A DNA stretch of 64,000 nt from Microbacteriaceae bacterium PS02066 (GTDB taxonomy: Bacteria > Actinomycetota > Actinomycetes > Actinomycetales > Microbacteriaceae): positions 50,261-114,260 of the forward strand of contig JASCPH010000003.1 of the NCBI GenBank assembly GCA_029959545.1, given 5' to 3'. This document shows positions 25,822-32,771 of this stretch, piece by piece. Within the stretch, counting starts at the first letter, position 1. Each line of letters begins with the position of its first letter. The position numbers were made by a program, and so were the translations under genes. The notes under the pieces were generated by a model. The model had not been told where the DNA came from. It saw only the letters and a list, made by a program, of their open reading frames with translations, and searched no databases.

Positions 25822-25914
25822 GGCTCGCCCACAGAATCAATGGCACGGACGACAGAATCAACGTCCCAGACACAAGATCAATGGCACGGACGACAGAATC
25901 ACTGTCATCGGACA
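25822..25914. mobile_element. right end of the Tn7-like element with four tandem sites
   Basis: Four abutting 19-21 bp sites run outward: 25,822-25,840, 25,841-25,861, 25,862-25,881 and 25,882-25,902. Two of them read TGGCACGGACGACAGAATCA and the other two share only ACAGAATCAA or a variant. The period of about 20 bp is two helical turns. Tn7R of E. coli Tn7 also has four contiguous TnsB sites. The boundary is the ACA at 25,912-25,914, followed by TCGGC as possible target duplication. Confidence 0.75.
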
Positions 25915-25916
25915 TC

Positions 25917-26100
25917 GGCTATGCGTCAGCAAAGAATCACGAAAAGGTAACGGAAACCTCTTCCCCTCCGTTATCTCACCGTTATAGAGTGCTCGCACGG
26001 TAGTTGGTTTGCTGTGGCAGCTACCGACATGTGATTGCAGGACACTCTTGGTGCAAAGGGACAAGGGCCGGTCGGAAGCCTCTCCGACCGGCCCTTACTG
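25917..26100. repeat. 184 bp repeat, copy A (probable attachment site)
   Basis: This sequence recurs at 30,887-31,070 in the same orientation with six substitutions and no indels. It starts three bases outside the transposon right end. It can fold on the plus strand into TAACGGA/TCCGTTA, CGGTAGTTG/CAGCTACCG, TTGCA/TGCAA and the 14 bp hairpin at 26,063-26,096. It could be a structured RNA, the TniQ recognition site or both. It lies 14 bases from the hsp20 stop. Confidence 0.75.
26063..26096 (-). terminator. terminator downstream of hsp20
   Basis: Perfect 14 bp stem AAGGGCCGGTCGGA / TCCGACCGGCCCTT with a 6-base loop. On the minus strand it follows the hsp20 stop by about 18 bases and is followed by TTGTCCCTTT, so it probably ends hsp20. 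It may also end a plus-strand RNA. An identical hairpin is at 31,033-31,066. Confidence 0.75.
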
Positions 26101-26114
26101 CTGTCCGCGACGCG

Positions 26115-26552
26115 TCAGTTCTGCGACTCCGAGACCTGCAGCGCGGGGGCGTCATCACCCGTGGCGATCTCGACCTTGCGCGGCTTGGCCTTCTCGCTGA
26201 CGGGGATCGTGACGCTCAGCACGCCGTTGCGGTAGCTCGCCGAGATCTTCTCGGTGTCGAGCCCCTGCCCGAGGCTCAACTGACGCAGGAACGTGCCCGA
26301 CGTTCGCTCGCGCGTGATCCAGGTGACCCCGTCGCCGGCCGAGAGCGTGCGCTCAGCACGGATGGTGAGCAGCTGGCCGTCGATGTCGACGTCGACCGAA
26401 CCGGGGTCGATTCCCGGCAGGTCGGCGGTGAGGACGTAGTGGTCGCCGTCGCGGTAGAGGTCCATCGGCATCTGCCGAGGGCCGCGCCGCGCGGTGTCGA
26501 AGAACGTGTTCGCCATGCGCTCCAGGTCACGGAGCGAGTCGTATGCAGCCAT
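26115..26552 (-). CDS. hsp20: small heat-shock protein Hsp20
   Basis: Alpha-crystallin-type chaperone of 145 residues that binds unfolding proteins. The crystallin domain covers residues about 30-125, with LTADLPGIDPGSVDVDI, the signature GVLSVTIPVSEKAKP, and a short C-terminal tail. The upstream region carries a HAIR-like site (HspR) and a CIRCE site (HrcA), so it is heat induced and probably under double repression. The ATG at 26,552 has GAGAGGAG upstream. It is the closest gene to the transposon right end. Confidence 0.93.
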   Translation of the reverse strand: MAAYDSLRDLERMANTFFDTARRGPRQMPMDLYRDGDHYVLTADLPGIDPGSVDVDIDGQLLTIRAERTLSAGDGVTWITRERTSGTFLRQLSLGQGLDTEKISASYRNGVLSVTIPVSEKAKPRKVEIATGDDAPALQVSESQN

Positions 26553-26605
26553 AGTCGTCTCCTCTCGAGCGGGATCGGATGCGGGATCCGACCCGTAGTC
26601 CCTAA

Positions 26606-26626
26606 GTTGAGCCCCCTTGACTCAAC
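26606..26626. promoter_or_regulatory. HAIR-like HspR operator
   Basis: Read on the minus strand, GTTGAGT-CAAGGGG-GCTCAAC matches the HspR inverted repeat CTTGAGT-N7-ACTCAAG at 11 of 14 arm positions with the exact 7-base spacer. It lies about 55 bases upstream of hsp20. Confidence 0.7.
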
Positions 26627-26635
26627 AATCACAGA

Positions 26636-26662
26636 TTAGCACTCTCCTATCGCGAGTGCTAG
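26636..26662. promoter_or_regulatory. CIRCE operator (HrcA)
   Basis: TTAGCACTC-N9-GAGTGCTAG matches the CIRCE consensus TTAGCACTC-N9-GAGTGCTAA at 17 of 18 arm positions. It lies between hsp20 and the divergent membrane-protein gene and sits next to the HAIR-like site. Confidence 0.88.
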
Positions 26663-26711
26663 TTCTCACAGACCCCTCTGGAGCATGTCGGCGACCTCAT
26701 AGAATCGGCGG

Positions 26712-27680
26712 GTGAACCACCCCGCCGAGACGGCGAAGAAGCCGCCTCTGCTGCGGAGGATCGCCCTGAACCCGCTGATCTGGGCGGCCGCCTGCGGCGT
26801 GGCCGCCCTACCCGGATACCTCACCGACGGTGGGTTCTTCTCGTACCTGATGACGATCATCGCGGGCGCGCTGTGCGGAATGTGGTTCGTGAGCCTCACG
26901 GTGCGCATGCCGCAGCCCGCCGGCGCGATCGCACATATCGTCATGGCCATCGCACTCGCACCGGCCATGTTCGCCGCGATCGAACTCGTGCCGCAGTGGC
27001 TGGCACCCGGTACGCCGCGCGCGGTCTACACGGGCGCCCTCTTCGCATTGCCGCCCGCTGCCGGCTGGGTGTGGATCACGCTGCTCAACCGGGTGATCAA
27101 CCTCCTGCCGGGCAAGACCCGCGTGCGGGCACCGCTGGCCTGGGAGAACGACGGCGACGCGGTCATCGTCCGCTTCCGTGCGATCCCGATGCGGATGCGG
27201 GAACTCACCGCGTGGATGGTCGCCACCATCCTCGTCACGGGAGCGATCGTCACGACGGCACTGATCGTCTTCGGCGACATCGTCGAGCGGCTCGGCCCCC
27301 GCCTGCTGATCCTCGCGCTCGGGGTGCTGTTCGCCTTCCCGGCCTATCTCATCGTCACCGCGCTCCTGCGCAGGCGCTCTGTCGATGCGACCGTACGCGT
27401 CTCGCGCGACCGGGTCTGGATCACCGCCGGCGAGACGACGCACGCGCTCCGCTTGAGCCAGATCGAGCGGTTGCGATGGGGCACCGGCAGCGACTACGCG
27501 CGACTCGAGGTCACGGCGCCGGGGGTCGACCTGGCCCTGCTGGTCGGCATGGCGAAGCAGGCGGACGGCCTGGCAGCCGAGCTTCCGCCGCTGCCGGGGC
27601 GAACGCTGCGTCTCGCCGAGACCGAAGGCCTCGAGAAGACCACCTCGCGCCGCGGGCTCGTGACGCTCTCGCGCGCCTGA
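26712..27680 (+). CDS. conserved membrane protein, function unknown
   Basis: A 322-residue protein with about five to six hydrophobic segments in the first 225 residues (near 20-75, 85-125, 165-190 and 200-225), then a soluble C-terminal domain of about 95 residues that looks like a PH-like or bacterial SHOCT-free fold (VDATVRVSRDRVWITAGE, LRLSQIERLRWG). No enzyme motif is seen. The GTG start at 26,712 is only 50 bases from the CIRCE site, so heat-shock regulators might also touch its promoter. The 3' end meets the acyl-CoA ligase gene. Confidence 0.7.
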   Translation: MNHPAETAKKPPLLRRIALNPLIWAAACGVAALPGYLTDGGFFSYLMTIIAGALCGMWFVSLTVRMPQPAGAIAHIVMAIALAPAMFAAIELVPQWLAPGTPRAVYTGALFALPPAAGWVWITLLNRVINLLPGKTRVRAPLAWENDGDAVIVRFRAIPMRMRELTAWMVATILVTGAIVTTALIVFGDIVERLGPRLLILALGVLFAFPAYLIVTALLRRRSVDATVRVSRDRVWITAGETTHALRLSQIERLRWGTGSDYARLEVTAPGVDLALLVGMAKQADGLAAELPPLPGRTLRLAETEGLEKTTSRRGLVTLSRA

Positions 27681-27681
27681 C

Positions 27682-29394
27682 TCAGCGGGCCGAGAGACGC
27701 TCGCGGACGACGCGGCGCAGCACCTTGCCGATCTGCGAGCGCGGCAGATCCTCCACCTCGACGATGCGCTTGGGCACCTTGTACGAGGTGATGTGCGTGC
27801 GCGCGAAGTCCCGCAGCGCGGACGCGTCGAAGACCGCGCCCTCCCGGGTGACGATCGCGGCCACCACGTCCTCACCGCCGGAGGGACGGGGGATGCCGAC
27901 GACGGCCGCCTCGGCCACATCCGGGTGCAGCAGCAGCACCTGCTCGACCTCGGTCGGGCTGACGTTGAAGCCGCCCGTGATGATGAGTTCCTTGACGCGG
28001 TCGATGACGGTCACGAAGCCGTCCTCGCTCACCGTCACGATGTCGCCGGTGCGCAGCCATCCTCCGGGAAGCAGCACGGCCGCGGTCTCGTCGGGCTGCT
28101 GCCAGTAGCCCTGGAACACCTGCGGGCCACGGATGAGCAGCTCCCCCGCTTCCCCGGCCGGACGGTCGACGCGCGGATCATCGGGATCGACGACCCGGAT
28201 CTCGGTGCTCGGGAACGGCACGCCCACGGTGCCGGGGCGCCGAGAGGGCCCGATCGGGTTGCCGAGTGCGACCGGCGAGGTCTCGGTCATGCCGTAGCCC
28301 TCAACGAGAAGTCCGCCCGTCGCCTCCTCCCAGCGCGTCACCGTCGGCACCGGCAGGCTCGTCGCCCCGGAGATGGCGAATCGGATGCTGGACAGATCGA
28401 CGCCCTTGCGGGTGCTCGCCCGCGAGAGCGCATCGTAGATCGGCGGCACGGCAGGCAGGAATGTGGGCTTCGACTTCGCGGTCGCGGCGACGACCGCATC
28501 CACGTCGAACTTCGGGAAGAGCACCACACGCGCCCCCAGGGAGATCGCGAAGGTGAGGCAGAGGGTGAGCCCGTACGCGTGGAACAGCGGCAGCACGGCG
28601 TAGAACACCTCACCGCCCTCGGTGAGCCCCGGCACCCACGCGCGCCCCTGCGCGGCGTTGGAGCGGAGGTTGCGGTGCGAGAGGATCGCCGCCTTGGGCG
28701 TGCCCGTCGTGCCGCTGGTCAGCTGCAGCAGTGCGGTGTCGTCCAGACGCGGCTTCGGCCACTTGCGCGGGAGCTTGCGCACGCGCACGAAGTCGGACCA
28801 TTCGAGCAGGCCGCGGGCGCGCGGGCGGGTGGTCATCGCCTCGCGGGTCTCGCGAGCCTTGGCCACCGGAAGGCGCAGCGCCAGGCGCTTGCCGAGCGGC
28901 AGCGCGTCGGGCATCCGCACGGAGACGATGGCCGAGGGCGCGACGTCCTCGGGGAACTCGGCGACGGTGTCCGCGACCTTGTCCCAGACGATGGCGACGA
29001 CCGCGCCGTGCACCTCGAACTGGTGGCGCAGCTCACGCGGGGTGTAGAGCGGGTTGTGCTCCACGACGATCGCCCCGATGCGCAGCGCCGCGTAGAACGC
29101 GACGACGTGCTGCGGGCAGTTCGGCAGGATGAGCGCGACCCGGTCCCCGGCCTGCACACCCAGCTTGCGCAGCGCGTTGGCGGCGCGGGAGACCTGCTCG
29201 CCCAGCTCGTCGTAGGTCGTCTCGGCGCCGTAGAACTCCAGCGCCACCCGCTCGCCGTAGCGCGCGACGGATGCGTCGAGAAGGTCGACGAGCGTCTCGG
29301 TGACGGGCTCGATCTCGGCCGGCACGCCGTCGGCGTAGGAAGCGATCCAGGGGCGGGCCTCCAGCGGCGAGCCGGAAATCGTGTCCGCGGTCAT
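27682..29394 (-). CDS. fadD: long-chain fatty-acid--CoA ligase (AMP-binding)
   Basis: Acyl-CoA synthetase that activates fatty acids via an acyl-AMP, 570 residues. Motifs are the P-loop LTSGTTGTPKAAILSHRN, the adenylate site VEGYGMTETSP, GGWLRTGDIV, and the catalytic Lys in RSQIGKVLRR near the C-terminus. The start is the ATG at 29,394, seven bases after GGGAGGA; an ATG at 29,400 is too close to that site. The family member is clear but chain-length preference is not. pgl lies 32 bases upstream in the same direction. Confidence 0.9.
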   Translation of the reverse strand: MTADTISGSPLEARPWIASYADGVPAEIEPVTETLVDLLDASVARYGERVALEFYGAETTYDELGEQVSRAANALRKLGVQAGDRVALILPNCPQHVVAFYAALRIGAIVVEHNPLYTPRELRHQFEVHGAVVAIVWDKVADTVAEFPEDVAPSAIVSVRMPDALPLGKRLALRLPVAKARETREAMTTRPRARGLLEWSDFVRVRKLPRKWPKPRLDDTALLQLTSGTTGTPKAAILSHRNLRSNAAQGRAWVPGLTEGGEVFYAVLPLFHAYGLTLCLTFAISLGARVVLFPKFDVDAVVAATAKSKPTFLPAVPPIYDALSRASTRKGVDLSSIRFAISGATSLPVPTVTRWEEATGGLLVEGYGMTETSPVALGNPIGPSRRPGTVGVPFPSTEIRVVDPDDPRVDRPAGEAGELLIRGPQVFQGYWQQPDETAAVLLPGGWLRTGDIVTVSEDGFVTVIDRVKELIITGGFNVSPTEVEQVLLLHPDVAEAAVVGIPRPSGGEDVVAAIVTREGAVFDASALRDFARTHITSYKVPKRIVEVEDLPRSQIGKVLRRVVRERLSAR

Positions 29395-29425
29395 GTCCAT
29401 TCCTCCCGTGCGCGCAGCGAGCGGC

Positions 29426-30154
29426 TCAGCCGGCCGCAGCCTCGTCGAACAGCCACTGCACCGATCCGCCCGCCGCGGTGACGTGCGCCGCGACGACCGC
29501 GATCGGCAGTTTCCCCTCCGCGAGCGCCTCGGCCAGCGCATCCTTCTTGCCGGCGCCCGTGGCGAAGACGACCACGCGCTGCGCGCCGTCAAGGGCCTTC
29601 AGCGTGAGCGTGATGCGGGTGGGCGGCGGCTTGGGCGAGTTGTGGACGGGGATCACCAGCTCGTCGACCGGACGGAAGTCGGGGTGGCCGGGGAACAATG
29701 ACAGGGTGTGACCGTCTTCTCCGACGCCGAGCCAGACCAGGTCCAAACGCGGAGCGCCCGCATCCGTCTTCGGCAGCGCCGCGATCGCCGCGGCGTACCG
29801 GCGCGCAGACTCGGCCTCGTCGACGTCGGTGTCCGGACGCAGCTGCACCATGGTGTCGAAGCCGGACTGATCGAGCAGGGCGGGAGCGATCGTGCCCCAG
29901 TTCGACTGCGGGTCGTTGATCGGCACCGAGCGCTCGTCACCGATGAGAACCGTGACCTTCGACCAGTCGATCGCGTCCGCATCCTGGGCCGCGAGGATCG
30001 CGTAGGCCGCCACGGGCGAGCTGCCCCCGGCGAGCACCCACACGGCGCTGCCGTGCGCATCGATCGCGGCGCCGAGCGTACGGACCGCGTCACGGGCCGC
30101 CTCGGCGGCGACGTCCGCGGCCTGCGGGAAGGTGGTGATCGAACCGTAGGTCAC
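29426..30154 (-). CDS. pgl: 6-phosphogluconolactonase
   Basis: Hydrolyses 6-phosphogluconolactone in the oxidative pentose phosphate pathway. The 242-residue protein is of the NagB/SugarP isomerase type, with LAGGSSPVAAYA near residue 42, IGDERSVPINDPQSNWG near 71, and LGVGEDGHTLSLFPG near 145 carrying the active-site His. In most actinobacteria pgl is in the zwf-opcA operon; here it stands apart with an acyl-CoA ligase gene. GTG start at 30,154 with AGAGAAGC upstream. Confidence 0.92.
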   Translation of the reverse strand: MTYGSITTFPQAADVAAEAARDAVRTLGAAIDAHGSAVWVLAGGSSPVAAYAILAAQDADAIDWSKVTVLIGDERSVPINDPQSNWGTIAPALLDQSGFDTMVQLRPDTDVDEAESARRYAAAIAALPKTDAGAPRLDLVWLGVGEDGHTLSLFPGHPDFRPVDELVIPVHNSPKPPPTRITLTLKALDGAQRVVVFATGAGKKDALAEALAEGKLPIAVVAAHVTAAGGSVQWLFDEAAAG

Positions 30155-30268
30155 GCTGAGCTTCTCTCGTCTCGGATGAGGTCGGATGAGCGGGTGTCGC
30201 CGGCAGTCGCGGCGAGCAGCCTCGCCCTCCTCGATTCAACCCCAGGTCGTATGCGATCAGATGCATGA

Positions 30269-30501
30269 CAGCCGGGAAACTGGCACACCCTCGTCGATGC
30301 CCTCGGGGTCTCGCGTCAGGTCATGTCGAACCAGCTCGCGTGTCTGCGCGGATGCGGCCTGGTCGAGGCGATCCCCGAAGGGCGTCACACCTGGTACCGC
30401 CTCGCCGACAGTCACCTCGCTTCCGCCCTGGATGAGCTGCTCAAGGTCGTCCTCTATGTCGAACCGGGCTGCTGCGCCGGCGAGACCTGTCGCTGCGCAT
30501 G
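30269..30501 (+). pseudogene. 3' remnant of an ArsR/SmtB metal-sensing regulator
   Basis: The frame reads SRQVMSNQLACLRGCGLVEA, then PEGRHTWYRLAD, and ends with the Cys-rich tail PGCCAGETCRCA. This is the recognition helix, wing and metal-binding tail of a CmtR-like ArsR repressor. The N-terminal half is missing; an in-frame TGA stands at 30,266-30,268 and there is no start. Cadmium/lead-type CmtR sensors have such a Cys tail. No metal exporter gene is nearby, so it is a fragment left from rearrangement. Confidence 0.75.
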
Positions 30502-30521
30502 AGCACGTCGGCCGGATGCGA

Positions 30522-30671
30522 TCAGTCGCGACCGTGGTCGACGACCGCTTCCTCGGCGGCGTCCATCGCCGCTTCGCCCTCTTCCTGCGACTCGGAGCCG
30601 GCGGATGCGGCCGAGTCGTGGGACTTCTTCTCGTCGCGCTCGTCGTGTCGCGTGTTCTCAGCGTTGCTCAT
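30522..30671 (-). CDS. 49-residue acidic hydrophilic protein
   Basis: ATG at 30,671 with a strong GAGGGAGA ribosome binding site, five bases upstream. The product is highly charged and rich in Glu, Asp, Ala and Ser (MSNAENTRHDERDEKKSHDS...), with no hydrophobic segment, and is probably disordered. Such small acidic proteins are frequent in Microbacteriaceae, but I cannot name a function. It lies between the ArsR remnant and repeat copy B. Confidence 0.6.
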   Translation of the reverse strand: MSNAENTRHDERDEKKSHDSAASAGSESQEEGEAAMDAAEEAVVDHGRD

Positions 30672-30886
30672 CACGATCTCCCTCGTGTTCGTTGCCCTCG
30701 AGTTCAGGACGTGACTAGTCCACTCCTTCGCATCGAACTGCGCAGGGGGGTTGCGCACTCCGTACTTGGTGCACAGCTCCGCCAAAACCCACCCACGGGG
30801 GCGCCAGGTCCAGACAACGACAGCGACGGCGGAGTTGTGCGATCGGTCTCGCGGCCGAGTGCGACCAACCACCGAACCTGGGCTCG
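30672..30886. other. gap between the acidic protein and repeat copy B
   Basis: About 215 bases without a recognised gene. A minus-strand frame without stops crosses it but has no start of its own and no identifiable domain. It probably contains the promoter of the small acidic protein and rearrangement debris. Confidence 0.4.
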
Positions 30887-31070
30887 GGCTATGCGTGAGG
30901 AATGGATCACGAAAAGGTAACGGAAACCTCTTCCCCTTCGTTATCTCACCGTTATAGAGTGCTCGCACGGTAGTTGTTTTGCTGTGGCAGCTACCGACAT
31001 GTGATTGCAGGACACTCTTGGTGCAAAGGGACAAGGGCCGGTCGGAAGCCTCTCCGACCGGCCCTTACTG
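30887..31070. repeat. 184 bp repeat, copy B
   Basis: Same length and orientation as 25,917-26,100, with six substitutions. The left flank (GGGCTC) has no transposon end, so it looks like an unoccupied version of the same site. One difference, C at 25,968 versus T at 30,938, changes a G-C pair to a G-U pair in a plus-strand RNA stem; the other loop-region change at the second hairpin does not touch the stem. Confidence 0.75.
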
Positions 31071-31358
31071 CGTCGTGGCCACGCGGCCGAAACCGCCCGC
31101 GAGCACCGCGATCACCGCTTCGACCTGAGCGTCGTCCCGCGTCGTGAGCCACCACTCGGCGAGCCCGTGCGCTGCCGCGTGGATCGCCGAGACCACGACC
31201 TGCGGGGACGCCAGACGGACGCCTCGCTGCGCGCACCAGAGCTCGAGCCGCTCCGCGATCATCCGCCGGTACGCCTCGGACTCGCTGCGAGCCGCATCCA
31301 CCAGGGCATCGGATGCACGGGCGAGAGCGGTCAGTTCGGCCAGGCGCTCGTATCTTCG
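31065..31358 (-). pseudogene. C-terminal remnant of a TetR-family regulator
   Basis: About 97 codons with the C-terminal ligand-domain pattern of TetR proteins (RMIAERLELWCAQRGVRL, AIHAAAHGLAEWWL). The DNA-binding half is absent. The reading frame continues upstream only as antisense of the adjoining GNAT fragment, and the stop codon is supplied by repeat copy B. It is broken at both sides. Confidence 0.65.
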
Positions 31359-31655
31359 CGGCTCGCCCGCGCATTCGGACTGCTGAACCGGATGGAGCAG
31401 TACCGGCCGAAGGCGCCGCACTGGTATCTGGCCGAGATCGGTGTCAGCGTCCGCGCCCGCGGACGGGGCGTGGGAGCGACCCTGCTCTCGACACATCTGC
31501 GTGCGCTCGACGCGATGCGCCAGAACGCGTACCTGGAGTCATCGACCCCCGACAATCGGCGCCTCTACCGGCGGCTCGGGTTCGAGGAGCTCACTCCCAT
31601 CACTGGCCTGCCCGGAACTCAGCCGGTCGCGATGCTGCGCCGCCCGGCCGGCTGA
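31359..31655 (+). pseudogene. C-terminal remnant of a GNAT acetyltransferase
   Basis: About 98 codons with the GNAT acetyl-CoA motif (HWYLAEIGVSVRARGRGVGATLL) and the C-terminal strands (YLESSTPDNRRLYRRLGFEE). The N-terminal part is missing. It begins exactly where the opposing TetR remnant ends, so one deletion probably removed the 5' halves of two divergent genes. It overlaps the 3' end of the AraC gene by 117 bases. It may still be open, but no start codon with a ribosome binding site is seen. Confidence 0.65.
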
Positions 31656-32660
31656 GACACGACGCCACTCGGTCGGCGAGAGCCCCACCCACCGCCGGGT
31701 GGCGCGCCGGAGCGACCGCGCATCCGCGAACCCGGCCGCAGCGGCGACCTCGTTCAACGACGGAGCGGATGCGTCCAGCAGCCGCTCCGTCACCCGACGA
31801 CGCTGCTCGTCGAGGAGCGCGTTGTACGACGTGCCGGCCTCGGCGAGGCGCCGCCGGAGCGTGCGTTCACTCATCGCCGCCGCACGGGCGTGCGCCGTGA
31901 GCGGAGGCACCTCCGGCAGCTCGGCGGCGATCCGGGCCGAGATGCGGGCGACCAGCTCACGCCGGTCCACCGCAGATGCGGCCTCGGCCTCGAGCGCGGC
32001 GCACGTCGCGGCGAACGTCCACGGGTCCGCGTACGGATTCGCCAGCTCGGCGGCCCGCAGGCCGATCCACCAGGCATCATGTGAAGCCGCGAACCGCACC
32101 GGCGCGCCCAAGCCGCGTTCGTAGACCGCCGCATCCGTGGGACGCGCCCGCGCGAGATCGACCCGCTCCGGTCGCGCAGCGCCTGCCGAGACGTCGTGGA
32201 TCATGCGCGTGAAGTGCGCGAAGGCGGCGTCGATCAGCACCCGATCCACGGCTGCGTCTCCGGTGTAGGTCTCCGCAACGACCGCCAGCGAGCGCTCATG
32301 CTGTTCGAGACGCCACCGCACGGGCGACCCGGCCAGCAGCTGGAACCGTACGGCGACCTCGATCGCGTCACGGATGCGGGCGGCGGAGAGCATCGCCAGA
32401 CCCAGCATGCCGAGGACAGTGACCGGTTGCCGCCGCCCGAGCTCGATGCCGAGCGCCGGATCGCCGAGGGCCGCGCCCGCCGCGGCCACGACCAGCCGCA
32501 TCTGCGACAGCGACACCCGTGTGCTGTCCACGTCGAGCGACCGGCGATCCACCTCCACCCGACGCAGCGCGTCGTCGACACTCGCCCCACGCTCGTCGAC
32601 GAGCCGCACGAGGTGTCGGAGCAGGTGGGGGCCGACGGTCGCTCTGCGGGGGAGGCTCAT
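31539..32660 (-). CDS. AraC-family transcriptional regulator
   Basis: Regulator of 373 residues. The N-terminal Arabinose_bd-type domain (residues about 20-210) is typical of OruR/ArgR-like and hydrolase-linked AraC proteins. The C-terminal HTH_18 domain has AAMSERTLRRRLAEAGTSYN and EVAAAAGFADARSLRRATRRWVG. The last 35 residues are antisense of the GNAT fragment and are not part of the fold, so the original stop was probably lost in the rearrangement. It is divergent from the esterase gene, a frequent pairing that suggests it controls that gene. Confidence 0.88.
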   Translation of the reverse strand: MSLPRRATVGPHLLRHLVRLVDERGASVDDALRRVEVDRRSLDVDSTRVSLSQMRLVVAAAGAALGDPALGIELGRRQPVTVLGMLGLAMLSAARIRDAIEVAVRFQLLAGSPVRWRLEQHERSLAVVAETYTGDAAVDRVLIDAAFAHFTRMIHDVSAGAARPERVDLARARPTDAAVYERGLGAPVRFAASHDAWWIGLRAAELANPYADPWTFAATCAALEAEAASAVDRRELVARISARIAAELPEVPPLTAHARAAAMSERTLRRRLAEAGTSYNALLDEQRRRVTERLLDASAPSLNEVAAAAGFADARSLRRATRRWVGLSPTEWRRVSAGRAAQHRDRLSSGQASDGSELLEPEPPVEAPIVGGR

Positions 32661-32771
32661 ACGGTCATTCTGTCTGGCCGTCTGCGTCCGAGGGAACGGC
32701 CGTCGAGGCCCGGGCCGCGCGGGATGCGCCCCCTAGGGTGTTGCGCACCCCCACCGACAAGGAGGACGCCC

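Larger units (their letters stand above)
20962..25914 (-). mobile_element. Tn7-like transposition module with right end
   Basis: Four overlapping genes in the order tnsA, tnsB, tnsC, tniQ, all on the minus strand, plus a right end at 25,822-25,914. The gene set (endonuclease, DDE transposase, AAA+ regulator, TniQ target factor) is the core of Tn7-like elements. The outer border is placed at the ACA at 25,912-25,914 because Tn7-family ends finish 5'-TGT...ACA-3' and homology to the second copy of the target repeat starts three bases later. No matching left end was seen in the intergenic DNA to the left, so the true element may extend beyond position 1. Confidence 0.8.

Noticed and set aside
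25858..26064. Minus-strand frame (MSLCTKSVLQ...) shared by both copies of the 184 bp repeat
   Set aside because: The differences between copies are amino-acid changing, there is no ribosome binding site, and RNA stems explain the conservation better.
20962..26100. CRISPR-associated transposon
   Set aside because: No cas gene and no array of regularly spaced repeats occurs near tns genes or elsewhere in the window; the four right-end sites abut without spacers.
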